From Nonlabens sp. Ci31 (GTDB taxonomy: Bacteria; Bacteroidota; Bacteroidia; Flavobacteriales; Flavobacteriaceae): 64,000 bases of DNA. The stretch lies in contig NZ_CP043633.1 of assembly GCF_012974865.1 (NCBI RefSeq), forward strand, positions 620,001 through 684,000. Direction: 5' to 3'. The position numbers and the translations under genes were made by a program. The notes under the pieces were generated by a model, which was not told the origin of the DNA, ran no database searches, and was given only the letters and a program-made list of their open reading frames with translations. This document shows positions 9,408 through 18,825 of the stretch, piece by piece; within the stretch, counting starts at the first letter, position 1, and every line of letters starts with the position of its first letter.

Positions 9408-11717
9408 TTAGCTCTTAATCAACTTCTTTGTGATTTGAACCTCATTTATGGATAAATTCATAAGGTAAAGGCCATTTGCAACAGCATCTAAACTAATTTC
9501 AGATCTGCCATTTGTTAAATTGCCAGATGTGATTAATTTACCGCTTAGGTCATAAATATCATACTTAACAGCATCAAGAGTAGATTCTACATTGAAAATT
9601 CCTGATGACGGGTTAGGGAAGACACTTATTGAATTTTGCAATACGTCTTCTAATCCTGCTGTACTATCTATTTTAAAAGGCGTCACTTCAGCAGCTCCAA
9701 AATTTCCTCCTGTGAAAATTTGTATACCTGTATCTGTAGTTAACGTATAACTACCTTGTCCAAAACCACAACAAATACCATCGGCATAAGAGTCAGAAAT
9801 CGTAAATTCATAACACTCTCCAGTCACGATATTAAAAGGCAGGTTATAGGTAGTTGCATTAGCCAGCGATCCTGCAGCACCAGATGCAATTATAGCTCCA
9901 GAACTATCTGTTACTTGCCAAGAGGTTTCATTTGCAAAATTATCTGTTGTGATGTTAAATGACACCGTATTATTGGCTGCAAATGAAGGGGAGACGTTTA
10001 AATCAAAATCAGCACTAATTAGGTTATTAATACCGTTCTGATCAGCAACACCATTTGGATTAACAAGCCTTACACTCAACGTAGTAGCAGCTGTTACCGT
10101 ATAGGCAGGTAGACTAACGGTATCAATAGCACCTTGAGCAATACTACCTGTATAATTAATAGTGGTATTAGTAGCTCCTCTATCATAAGTATATACCACA
10201 TCTACACTAGTAAGAGTTGATGATCCCCTATTGGTGATTTGAACCACTGGATTTATAGCTCCAGAACAAACTTCTGAAGGAACGTTATTTAGAGCAACAC
10301 TTGCATCTATAGCAAAAACTTGCAAAGGAGGATATTGACCTAACGTAACCTGACCTGTATTATTTGGGTCCAACCAGTCGCTTAGTCTAGTTGCTGCAGT
10401 AGTTCCTTCTGAAAATCCGGTATCAAATCTACCATAAATATCAAAGGCATTGTTGTCATTTGTACCGTTACAAGCAGCTGCACCACCTGAAAGAACTCCT
10501 ATCAACTGTCCATCTTGATTGAATAGAGGTGAACCTGACGAACCTGGCTCTGTAACTCCTAAATCCCAATCAGAAATCCTCCAAACTTCTGTAGTAGGAT
10601 CTCCGTTAAATGAAGTTGTTTGTTTAGCGGCTGATTGATCGTCTCTACATGTTTTCTGTATATCTCCTGATGGATGGTGGATACCAAATTGCATCGAAGG
10701 AATGGTAGTACCAGACTTATTCCATCCATTCCAAACTACATCTGGATTAGCGTTGAAAAAACCTGTATCTGTAATTCTCACTAACTGCATATCACTACCA
10801 CTGTTATTCATTAATAATGTGGCACCAGATGCTGTTTGATTAAAGGTTCCATTAGGACTAGCTGTTGTTGTTGCACAAGAAGGCGTAGGGCTTCTCCAGT
10901 TGAAACGAAATGCCCATCCTGCTACAGAGTTTCCGCAGTGATTTGCAGTAATAAATAAAGGCGCTCCATCGTTTGCCGTGTTGTTGATTAAAGATCCTGT
11001 ACAAAAACCTGTATTACCACTTACTAACATAGCAACACTTTTCTTTACATCTTCTTTCACTTGATTGATACTAAAAGGGTCTGCACCAGGTGGAGTGATA
11101 TCACAATCTACATCTTGATTACAGTCTCCTGAATCGTTTAAAGCCTTTGCTTCATTAAAATCTATAGCGGTTCGGTAACCGTGTACCACATTCCCTATTT
11201 CTAGTCTACTTTGACCAATACTATTTTTTGGCTCATAGAACTCTACCCATACATCATCAGATGCTACTGGCCATATTCCTAAAGCCTTATTGACATTATT
11301 CTGTTCATAGGTAAATAATTTGGAAAGGTCGCTCTGATCGTGAGAGGCAACTCGCATCCATGCTCCTGGTCTTAAATCAAACCAATCAAAAAAGATATTG
11401 ATTGTTTTTGCCCCAGGGGACTGTATTCTAACTCTCCACAATTGGTCTCCATTATCTAAAGTGATTTTTTGACCGTGCGTGTCGGGATCGATATTTACAG
11501 AAAAGTCATAACCAAATCGCCATGGAATACTTTTATCCAAGTCGTTTTTAGCATCTTCTTTGGCCAATTCCTCAAAAGGAACATTCTTGAATTTCTCAAT
11601 AGAAGCATCATATGCTGTGGTTAACTTCCAAGACAATGGCTGAGGTCCTGAAAAATCGTTCTGAGCTAGTAAAGCTTGCGCAACAAACAACACTAGCAAA
11701 AAAGTAATTTTTTTCAT
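9408..11717 (-). CDS. Secreted trypsin-like serine protease (lysyl endopeptidase type) with T9SS domain
   Basis: 769 residues. Order: signal peptide (MKKITFLLVLFVAQALLAQ), a propeptide-like region to about 205, an S1-fold protease (about 215-455), a CARDB-like beta domain (about 465-560), a beta module ending in SYADGICCGFGQGSYTL (about 575-685), and a C-terminal T9SS sorting domain (VFPNPSSGIFNV to KKLIKS). Catalytic residues are visible: His in FITANHCG, Asp in NSGSDMQLVRI and Ser in EPGSSGSPLF. The layout matches Achromobacter protease I/lysyl endopeptidase relatives, which cleave after Lys. Lys specificity is inferred only from family resemblance. It is probably a surface or extracellular digestive enzyme exported by the type IX system. 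Confidence 0.9.
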   Translation of the reverse strand: MKKITFLLVLFVAQALLAQNDFSGPQPLSWKLTTAYDASIEKFKNVPFEELAKEDAKNDLDKSIPWRFGYDFSVNIDPDTHGQKITLDNGDQLWRVRIQSPGAKTINIFFDWFDLRPGAWMRVASHDQSDLSKLFTYEQNNVNKALGIWPVASDDVWVEFYEPKNSIGQSRLEIGNVVHGYRTAIDFNEAKALNDSGDCNQDVDCDITPPGADPFSINQVKEDVKKSVAMLVSGNTGFCTGSLINNTANDGAPLFITANHCGNSVAGWAFRFNWRSPTPSCATTTASPNGTFNQTASGATLLMNNSGSDMQLVRITDTGFFNANPDVVWNGWNKSGTTIPSMQFGIHHPSGDIQKTCRDDQSAAKQTTSFNGDPTTEVWRISDWDLGVTEPGSSGSPLFNQDGQLIGVLSGGAAACNGTNDNNAFDIYGRFDTGFSEGTTAATRLSDWLDPNNTGQVTLGQYPPLQVFAIDASVALNNVPSEVCSGAINPVVQITNRGSSTLTSVDVVYTYDRGATNTTINYTGSIAQGAIDTVSLPAYTVTAATTLSVRLVNPNGVADQNGINNLISADFDLNVSPSFAANNTVSFNITTDNFANETSWQVTDSSGAIIASGAAGSLANATTYNLPFNIVTGECYEFTISDSYADGICCGFGQGSYTLTTDTGIQIFTGGNFGAAEVTPFKIDSTAGLEDVLQNSISVFPNPSSGIFNVESTLDAVKYDIYDLSGKLITSGNLTNGRSEISLDAVANGLYLMNLSINEVQITKKLIKS

Positions 11718-11755
11718 GTTTTGAATTTAGAACGACAAGATAAGAAACTATCATA

Positions 11756-11792
11756 AAAAAACCCTAAAGAATATATATTCAATAGGGTTTTA
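11756..11792. terminator. Terminator downstream of queA
   Basis: AAAACCCTA pairs with TAGGGTTTT; the loop contains the palindrome GAATATATATTC. It lies about 80 bases past the queA stop and before the protease gene on the same strand. Confidence 0.7.
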
Positions 11793-11869
11793 AATAAAAA
11801 TGTAGTGGTTCCCATCATAAATCAATAGAATATGCTGTAAAACCTTTAATAAAAGTTTACATCAGTTAA

Positions 11870-12922
11870 CTAATCTATAATCAACATCGCGTCACCGTAG
11901 GTGCTGAATTTGTAGCCTTCCTTTAAAGCGACTTGATACGCCTCGTTAAGAAAATCATATCCTGCAAAAGCTGCTGCTTGCATCATTAAAGTAGACTTAG
12001 GGTGGTGAAAGTTAGTGATCATGCTATTTGCAATCGTAAACACATATGGTGGAAAAATAAACTTGTTGGTCCACTCGCCAAAAGTATTTAAATGTCCATC
12101 GCTACTTACGGCACTTTCTAACGTACGCATAGTAGTTGTTCCTACCGCACAAACGTTCTTTCTGGTATCTATAGCGTGATTCACTATATCACAAGTTTCT
12201 TGTGTGATAAAGGCTTGCTCACTGTCCATTTTATGCTTAGAAAGGTCTTCTACCTCAACCGGAGCAAAGGTTCCTAGACCTATATGCATGGTTACGGCAG
12301 TTCTTTTGATCCCTTTAATTTCAAGTCTTTTTAATAAATGTTTTGAAAAGTGAAGTCCAGCAACTGGCGCTGCTACAGCTCCTTCTTTTTCTGCAAAAAT
12401 AGTCTGGTAACGCTCCTCATCTTCTGGCTCTACATCTCTGTTCAATTCTTTAGGCAATGGGGTTTCTCCTAGTTCTTTAAGTGCTCGTCTGAATTCTTCA
12501 TAACTACCGTCATAAAGGAAACGTAAGGTACGTCCTCTTGAGGTCGTATTATCGATCACCTCAGCTACTAGATTTTCATCCTCGCCAAAGTATAATTTAT
12601 TTCCTATTCTTATTTTTCTCGCAGGATCTACAAGAACATCCCACAATTTTGTCTCTGGGTTTAATTCTCTAAGAAGAAAAACTTCTATTCTTGCTCCTGT
12701 TTTTTCTTTATTACCGTATAATCTGGCTGGGAAAACCTTGGTATCGTTCATCACAAAAATGTCATCTTCATTAAAGTAATCGATAACGTCCTTGAACATT
12801 TTATGTTCAATTTTACCCGTTTTCCTGTGCAAAACCATCAACTTAGACTCGTCTCTGTTTTCTGCTGGATGCTGTGCGATGCGATCTTCTGGAAGCTCGT
12901 ATCCAAATTGTGATAACTTCAT
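11870..12922 (-). CDS. queA: S-adenosylmethionine:tRNA ribosyltransferase-isomerase QueA
   Basis: A 350-residue cytoplasmic enzyme that moves the ribosyl part of SAM onto 7-aminomethyl-7-deazaguanine in tRNA, giving epoxyqueuosine. Family landmarks are [20 protein letters not shown] at the N-terminus, [24 protein letters not shown] and THM-like [10 protein letters not shown], ending in YGDAMLI. The length is normal. A promoter box lies 23 bases upstream of the ATG, so queA is transcribed separately from aroA, which is 67 bases upstream. No other queuosine gene is in the window. Confidence 0.97.
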   Translation of the reverse strand: MKLSQFGYELPEDRIAQHPAENRDESKLMVLHRKTGKIEHKMFKDVIDYFNEDDIFVMNDTKVFPARLYGNKEKTGARIEVFLLRELNPETKLWDVLVDPARKIRIGNKLYFGEDENLVAEVIDNTTSRGRTLRFLYDGSYEEFRRALKELGETPLPKELNRDVEPEDEERYQTIFAEKEGAVAAPVAGLHFSKHLLKRLEIKGIKRTAVTMHIGLGTFAPVEVEDLSKHKMDSEQAFITQETCDIVNHAIDTRKNVCAVGTTTMRTLESAVSSDGHLNTFGEWTNKFIFPPYVFTIANSMITNFHHPKSTLMMQAAAFAGYDFLNEAYQVALKEGYKFSTYGDAMLIID

Positions 12923-12945
12923 TAATTCATTTTTATGATAAGCTG

Positions 12946-12953
12946 CAAATATA
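12946..12953 (-). promoter_or_regulatory. Promoter -7 element of queA
   Basis: TATATTTGCAGC on the minus strand, with a -33 type TTG (in ACTTGAC) 21 bases upstream of it. This fits the Bacteroidota consensus. Confidence 0.65.
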
Positions 12954-12989
12954 CAATTTGAGCATAGGCCTTGTCAAGTAAAAAGCGAG

Positions 12990-14282
12990 TTAAATTTCTG
13001 TAATACTTACATTTACCTTTTTAAGATCTTTATAGAAGCTTTTATAACTCTTAGTAACCACCAAAGCATCCTTAATGATCACATCTGTTTTCATAGAAAG
13101 TGGCGCAAAAGCCATTGCCATTCTATGATCTTGGTAGGTATCTACCATCACCTCTTGATGGAATGCTGTTGCTGCTGTAAAATGCAATTGTATGGAGTGG
13201 TCTGTTGTTTTAATGACGCTTTCGCGAAAGCGGGATCCCACCATCTTCATAGCCTCTATACGATCGGTCTCTTTAATTTTAAGCGTATGCAATCCCGTTA
13301 AATCAGCGTTAACCCCTAATCCTATGCAAGTTGCAAATATAGTTTGCGCTTGGTCCGGCTCGTTAGTCAGGTCCAGCATGACAGTATCTGGCAACTCTTG
13401 ATCCACTTTAACTAGCTGGATTCCTTTCTTATCAAAAGTAGTGGCAACACCTAATGGTTTGTAAATAGCTACCAGCTCACTATCTCCTTGTAAGGAGTCG
13501 TTCTTGTAAAAAGAAAGGTGCATCCTATAGCCCGGCTCTTGCATAGCTACCCAACTGTACCAGTAGCCGGCGCTACTCCAGTCGCTCTCTACCCTAGCCT
13601 CTTGTAAAGCAGTTTGTAACAGTGGTTGTACTTGAACCACTTCATTTATAATCTGTAATTCTTCGTTATCTGCAGCTTTCTTAAGTAATGTGGTGATCGG
13701 TTCAAAGCGGAGGTTCACCCCTAATTGTTTTAAAATATCTACGGTCATTTCTAGATAAGGTCTAGAGGTGAGTTGATCGTAGATGTGAAGCTCTAGCCCT
13801 TTTTCAAAACTAGGTGCCACCAGTAATAAAGCGGTTAAAAACTGACTGGAAACACTTCCATCGATAGAAAGTTTGCCTCCTTTTATTTTTTTGCCTTTAA
13901 TTTTTAAGGGCGGAAAACCTTCCTTTTCTAGGTAAGAAATATCGGCTCCTAACTTATTAAGTGCTTCTACCAGTATGCCTATGGGGCGCTGTTTCATGCG
14001 ATCGCTTCCCGTAAGTGTGATCTCTCTTCCTTCTTGAATGGCAAAAAAAGCAGTACCAAAACGCATCGCCGTGCCCGCATGACCTATGTCTAGCACATCT
14101 TCCTGACTTTGAAGTACTTCACTCAAATGGTCGCTATCATCACTATCTGATAGGTTTTGAATGTTTAAATTTTTATAAAGCGTTTGTAATATCAACCAGC
14201 GATTGCTTTCACTTTTAGAACCAGAAATAGTAAGCGCTATGTTGCTTTTAGGCGAGGAGACTTTAGACAATCTTAGATCCAT
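12990..14282 (-). CDS. aroA: 3-phosphoshikimate 1-carboxyvinyltransferase (EPSP synthase)
   Basis: A 430-residue enzyme of the shikimate pathway joining shikimate-3-phosphate and PEP. Active-site landmarks are SGSKSESNRWL (substrate Lys/Ser), GTAMRF, GSVSSQFLTALL, KIKETDRIEAM and YQDHRMAMAF. The gene starts 3 bases after the MazG-like gene ends, so they are one transcription unit. A perfect 16-base palindrome (13217-13232) lies inside the frame and encodes SRFRESV in the middle of the second domain (about residue 352). The same peptide is encoded by the palindrome inside tyrA at 24083. The reading frame is kept. Confidence 0.95.
   Translation of the reverse strand: MDLRLSKVSSPKSNIALTISGSKSESNRWLILQTLYKNLNIQNLSDSDDSDHLSEVLQSQEDVLDIGHAGTAMRFGTAFFAIQEGREITLTGSDRMKQRPIGILVEALNKLGADISYLEKEGFPPLKIKGKKIKGGKLSIDGSVSSQFLTALLLVAPSFEKGLELHIYDQLTSRPYLEMTVDILKQLGVNLRFEPITTLLKKAADNEELQIINEVVQVQPLLQTALQEARVESDWSSAGYWYSWVAMQEPGYRMHLSFYKNDSLQGDSELVAIYKPLGVATTFDKKGIQLVKVDQELPDTVMLDLTNEPDQAQTIFATCIGLGVNADLTGLHTLKIKETDRIEAMKMVGSRFRESVIKTTDHSIQLHFTAATAFHQEVMVDTYQDHRMAMAFAPLSMKTDVIIKDALVVTKSYKSFYKDLKKVNVSITEI
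13217..13232. repeat. 16-bp palindrome, copy 1 (inside aroA)
   Basis: CGCTTTCGCGAAAGCG, a perfect inverted repeat followed by GGGAT on the plus strand. One of five copies; see the finding on this palindrome. Confidence 0.9.
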
Positions 14283-14285
14283 CAG

Positions 14286-14615
14286 TTAAGATTTTAATTT
14301 GGAGTTATTGTGATGCCTGTCGTGATCGCGCTCCGTTTTTATTTGGAGCTTTTTATTAAAAGCGGCTTCCAGATCTGTTCCGGTCTGGTTGGCTAGACAA
14401 AGCACGACAAACATAACATCTGCCAGCTCTTCTCCTAGATCTTTATTTTTATCGCTCTCTTTTTCACTTTGCTCCCCATAACGGCGTGCTATAATACGCG
14501 CTACTTCCCCTACCTCTTCTGTAAGCTGCGCCATATTGGTCAGCTCATTAAAATAACGAACTCCATGCTCCTTGATCCATTGATCTACTTGCTCTTGTGA
14601 TTTCTTGATGCTCAT
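14286..14615 (-). CDS. MazG-like nucleotide pyrophosphohydrolase
   Basis: A 109-residue all-alpha protein of the MazG/dUTPase-2 group. The metal-binding glutamates are visible in LTEEVGEVARII and the following helix in DLGEELADVMFVVLCL. The family hydrolyses nucleoside triphosphates to monophosphates; the small single-domain form is common in Bacteroidota and its exact substrate is unknown. It sits 1 base from the stop of the upstream DUF3857 gene and 3 bases from aroA, so it is cotranscribed with both. Confidence 0.88.
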   Translation of the reverse strand: MSIKKSQEQVDQWIKEHGVRYFNELTNMAQLTEEVGEVARIIARRYGEQSEKESDKNKDLGEELADVMFVVLCLANQTGTDLEAAFNKKLQIKTERDHDRHHNNSKLKS

Positions 14616-14616
14616 A

Positions 14617-16629
14617 TTAGATTTTTCTAAGGACTATTTTTTCTGCGTCTTTACTCACTATGGAACTAAAGAATTCCCTAAAGGTTTGATAGTTTTCTGG
14701 TTCTATCAAATAAGAATCTAATTTGAAATCTACAACTATGCTGATCATACCGTTAGCATCACTTAGTTGATACGTATAAGACCCCAAACCACTGGCGTAA
14801 ACAAGTTTAACGCTTTCTGGTAAAGATTCTATCATATAACCTTCTGGAATTTTCAAATTTACAATCGTCTTTGTAGCTAATGGATAGTCCATATCTAAGG
14901 GGTATTTACGCTTTTCTAATTTGAAGGGATTCTCTTCATTAGCCTCATGTAACAATGGTGTGATATAAAGTTTTCCTCCTATTTCCTCACTAGCATTAGT
15001 TACAACACCATCGTAAGAAATAGAAAGTGGAACATCTTCAGCATCCATATTTTCTGTTTCTATATTTGAAATCTCCATGTTAGAGGCACCGCTTTTTAAA
15101 CCAGTTTGCATAGCAGATGTATTGGCACCTGCATATTTATTACGAGCATTTAATGCGAGGTATTCTGTCAGTCTTTTTTTAACCTTGATATCAATTTCGC
15201 CATCCTGATTAAATTCTCCGTTAATTAAACTAATTTCAGTAGAATTTTCATTTGGAAATAAATCTACCCATTCCGACTGCCCATTTTCTCGTATTAATCT
15301 ACCTTTCCAGTTCATAACCCTTAAAGGCAAAACATGTAAAGCGGTATGTTTATCGGTTGCATCTATGAGGTAAGTCTTATCTCCATTTTTTACACTCGCA
15401 ATGACATAGTTGAATCCATCTTTAGTAGGATAAAATGGGATTCCATTATCTTTTGTACTGACCAGAACCGGAAATGCCTCTAGCCCTGCTTCTTTAAACA
15501 TAGCTATTAAAAGTAAATTAACATCTGCGACATTTCCTGATCCCTTTTTGTAGGCATCTTTTACTCCATTATTAGCGTATTTACCGTAGTACCCATCCCA
15601 TTTTACTTTTCCTTTCACGAATTGTAAAATAGCTTCAATTTTTTCTTTGTCAGTATTCAAATCTTTAATTACTAATCCTAAATCATCTCTGAAAAAGCGT
15701 CTCTCATTAATTTGACCTCCAAAATTATCACTATCTAAAATAGTACTAGAAATGGCATCCCAAGTACTGGAGTATTGTTTATAACCATAACCTACTTCTT
15801 TACTTGCGGTTAGCTCAACAATAATTTCAGATCTGTAATTAGCAAGATTTCCTGCCATAGGCTCATAGCTTAGTGCTGGGATATCAGTGTCTTTAAACTC
15901 TACTATACGTGTTTTTAATTCGTAACTACCAGTATTAAAACTATGGGTGTTATTATTGATACCTGAACGCCGTACTGAATAGTCGGTAACCTCTTTGGTT
16001 CCATCACTATACTCAAATTTAGGAAGATAGGTTGCTCTAGGATTAAAGTGCATTTGATATTGATAAAACTCTAACCATACCATTTTAACGTCTATGTTAA
16101 GAATAGGCACACCGTATTGAAGAACAATGTCATCAATTACAGGATACGGTGACTCTATAACATAGGTATATTCTATTACTGAACCGATTTTTACATTAGG
16201 CATAGTAAAAGACTTTACTCTGTATTGATCGCTAACATCTTCTTCAAAAACACCTGACTTTTTAAGCTTATTTCTCTTTACTTTTCCATCAACTAGATTA
16301 TAAGTTGCAGCCTCTAAGTCTTTAAATTTTTCAGCAATACTACCATCTGACATATATAAAGTGATACTTTTAGTAGCATACTCTAAGCCGGCCTCCGAAT
16401 TTATTTTTATCCTTTCGTGAATCGTTCTCCTTTTTGTAATACCGCTTTTTGTGCTTAGATTAAAGTCAACTTCCACTTTCTTTAAAATTACTACTGCATC
16501 TGGTTGCTCTTCAACATCTTTTGCTTCTAAAGTAAAGTCTACCTCATCTACCTCCCCATACTCTAAATCTTGGGCACCGAGTTGAAATGATAAGCATGTG
16601 ACTATTAAAATTCTTACAACTGTTTTCAT
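14617..16629 (-). CDS. DUF3857/transglutaminase-like protein, paralogue 1 (active site altered)
   Basis: 670 residues with a signal peptide (MKTVVRILIVTCLSFQLGAQ), an N-terminal DUF3857 domain (about 45-230), a transglutaminase-like domain (about 270-430) and a C-terminal DUF3858-like beta region. Where active family members have Gly-Asp-Cys this protein reads GSGNVADVNLLL. The expected His is Tyr in GFNYVIAS, while the Asp region LIDATDK remains. It is therefore probably a non-catalytic binding protein of the envelope. It shares length, order and the end DAEKIVLRKI with the next gene upstream, so the two are recent tandem duplicates. Function of the family in Bacteroidota is not established. 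Confidence 0.85.
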   Translation of the reverse strand: MKTVVRILIVTCLSFQLGAQDLEYGEVDEVDFTLEAKDVEEQPDAVVILKKVEVDFNLSTKSGITKRRTIHERIKINSEAGLEYATKSITLYMSDGSIAEKFKDLEAATYNLVDGKVKRNKLKKSGVFEEDVSDQYRVKSFTMPNVKIGSVIEYTYVIESPYPVIDDIVLQYGVPILNIDVKMVWLEFYQYQMHFNPRATYLPKFEYSDGTKEVTDYSVRRSGINNNTHSFNTGSYELKTRIVEFKDTDIPALSYEPMAGNLANYRSEIIVELTASKEVGYGYKQYSSTWDAISSTILDSDNFGGQINERRFFRDDLGLVIKDLNTDKEKIEAILQFVKGKVKWDGYYGKYANNGVKDAYKKGSGNVADVNLLLIAMFKEAGLEAFPVLVSTKDNGIPFYPTKDGFNYVIASVKNGDKTYLIDATDKHTALHVLPLRVMNWKGRLIRENGQSEWVDLFPNENSTEISLINGEFNQDGEIDIKVKKRLTEYLALNARNKYAGANTSAMQTGLKSGASNMEISNIETENMDAEDVPLSISYDGVVTNASEEIGGKLYITPLLHEANEENPFKLEKRKYPLDMDYPLATKTIVNLKIPEGYMIESLPESVKLVYASGLGSYTYQLSDANGMISIVVDFKLDSYLIEPENYQTFREFFSSIVSKDAEKIVLRKI

Positions 16630-16830
16630 TTTTTGCTTTTTAACTTTAATGATTTATTTTAATTGCTCTACTTTGGTAATTAATTTTTTTTAATAATCTA
16701 AGATCGTGCTATTCTCATACTCTCCATAAGGATGCACTGTAAGTGATGTACACCACTTCAGCTACGCGCTTTAACAACCTTACTAATGTTCTTCAAACAA
16801 AGAACTCATGGAGGTTTATAGAAGCTCCTA

Positions 16831-18825
16831 TTAGATTTTTCTAAGGACTATCTTTTCTGCATCTTTTGACACAATAGCCTCAAAAAACTTTTTAAAAGCT
16901 TTATAATCCTCTGGTTGAACAACAGAAACCTCCATGTTAAAGGTAGCTACCGTAGATATCAATCCGTTTGTATAGCCAGTTACATATTGATAATAACCAA
17001 TGTCGTTATTGTAAACCGCTTTTATACTTTCAGGCAAGGACTCTACCTCGTAACCCTCTGGGATTTCTATATTCACAATAGTTTTAGCATGAATTAAGTA
17101 GGATAAATCTAAAGGCAGCTTTCTGGAATCCAATTTAAAAGCATTTTCTTCATTAGACTCAAATAACAAGGGCGTGATATAAATCTTATCTCCTACTTTA
17201 TCAAATGCATTTTTATAAGCAACCTTATAATTAAGGGTAACGTAATCCTCTACAGATGCTAACCCAGTCACACTTACTTCATCAATTTGCAATCCTACCT
17301 TATCATTTTGAATGTACTTCTCTAAATCATCACTTGTAGAGTTGATGTTCTTAATACGATAATCTAGAGCCATATAACTAGTCAATCTCTTACTAGCTTT
17401 TCCTATAGCTTGAGAGTTTTCATCTAGTTTTAAAGTCAACAAAACAGTTTCCGTAGACTTGGTGTAATTAGTGAGATTGATCCACTCCGAACTTCCATCT
17501 TCCTTAATCAACCTGCCTTTCCAGTTGGCAGCTCTTAATGGTATCAAGTTAATGCCTGCAAATTTTTCGGTCGCATCTAGCAATACCTTTTCACCGCCAT
17601 AATTGGCTTGAACGATGACGTAATTAAATCCTTCTCTTGTAGGAAATATAGGAATATCATTATTTGTAGAGCTTACCAGTACTGGATCAGCTTCGATTCC
17701 CAACTCTCTCAACATAGAAACCAGCAATAGATTGACTTCTGAAACATTTCCAGAACCTATTTTATAGGCGTCTTTAAGCCCCTCTTTTGTGAATAAACCA
17801 TAATCGCCATTCCACTTTACTTTAGACTTTAAAAAATTTAAAGCGGCATCTACCTTTTTCTTTGGATCAGATACTACTAACATAGCTTCTTCTAGGTCTC
17901 TTCTAAAAAATCTAGTAGACCGTTCTATTTCATTACCAAATTTTTCACTATCGTAAATGCTCTTAGCCACAGCTTCCCAACTTGTGCCGTATTTCTTAAT
18001 GGTACCTGTACGTAGGTTATTAAAGGCTGCAATATTGATGATCATCTTTGCTCTGTACTTATCAAGATCCCCTGAAAAAGGCTCTGGCAATAATGCTGGT
18101 ATGTTTTTTTCCATAAAACCTATGGTTTGATTGGAAATCCTCAATTGTTGTATTTTTTGACTTTCCTCAAAATCGTCGCTATCCTCAGGGTTAATCATGG
18201 AGAAAGAAACACCTTCTTTAAAGTCCTCTGGATCAAAGTTTATTTTATAGCTCGACCTTGGATTAAAAACGACATTATAAGTGTAATAGCTTGGGAATTG
18301 AATAGCGACATCTAGATTGATTGTAGGTATACTGTACTGTAAATTGATATCATCAATGTAAGGAAAAGGAGATTTAATCACATAAGAATATTCAATTATG
18401 GAGCCTATCCTTACCTCTGGCATAGTAAAAGATTGAGATACATAGTTGTCATTTAAATCCTCTTTGAACAAGATGTCTTCTCCTAGTTCTGACCGTACCA
18501 CCTTATTGTCTGTCAGACTATAGGTAGCACCTTTAAGACCAACTAAGGTCTCATTTCCATTTTTTGAGGTGTATAAATTTACTTGCTTTGTAGCGTAATC
18601 TAAACCTTCTTCTGTTTCAATTCTGATGCGTTGATGGATAGAGATATACTGTTTGTAATCGACAAAATTCACCGTGACTTTATTGAGTATATACACGGCA
18701 TCATGTTCATCAGTTTTATCTTCTGATTCCACTTTAAAATCTTCAACAGTGACTTTACCGTAAGTAAGATCTTGTGCATACATACAGTTGACCGCAATCA
18801 GAAGTAGTACTACTATTCTTTTCAT
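16831..18825 (-). CDS. DUF3857/transglutaminase-like protein, paralogue 2 (active site altered)
   Basis: 664 residues, signal peptide MKRIVVLLLIAVNCMYAQ, DUF3857 domain then a degenerate transglutaminase domain. The Cys position reads GSGNVSEVNLLL and the His position GFNYVIVQ, as in paralogue 1, and both proteins end in DAEKIVLRKI. The start codon overlaps the stop of the upstream gene (TAATG), so it is translationally coupled to paralogue 3. The 200 bases that separate it from paralogue 1 hold a short hairpin (AGTGATGTACACCACT region) but no clear promoter. Probably periplasmic or outer-membrane associated; no enzymatic role can be claimed. Confidence 0.85.
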   Translation of the reverse strand: MKRIVVLLLIAVNCMYAQDLTYGKVTVEDFKVESEDKTDEHDAVYILNKVTVNFVDYKQYISIHQRIRIETEEGLDYATKQVNLYTSKNGNETLVGLKGATYSLTDNKVVRSELGEDILFKEDLNDNYVSQSFTMPEVRIGSIIEYSYVIKSPFPYIDDINLQYSIPTINLDVAIQFPSYYTYNVVFNPRSSYKINFDPEDFKEGVSFSMINPEDSDDFEESQKIQQLRISNQTIGFMEKNIPALLPEPFSGDLDKYRAKMIINIAAFNNLRTGTIKKYGTSWEAVAKSIYDSEKFGNEIERSTRFFRRDLEEAMLVVSDPKKKVDAALNFLKSKVKWNGDYGLFTKEGLKDAYKIGSGNVSEVNLLLVSMLRELGIEADPVLVSSTNNDIPIFPTREGFNYVIVQANYGGEKVLLDATEKFAGINLIPLRAANWKGRLIKEDGSSEWINLTNYTKSTETVLLTLKLDENSQAIGKASKRLTSYMALDYRIKNINSTSDDLEKYIQNDKVGLQIDEVSVTGLASVEDYVTLNYKVAYKNAFDKVGDKIYITPLLFESNEENAFKLDSRKLPLDLSYLIHAKTIVNIEIPEGYEVESLPESIKAVYNNDIGYYQYVTGYTNGLISTVATFNMEVSVVQPEDYKAFKKFFEAIVSKDAEKIVLRKI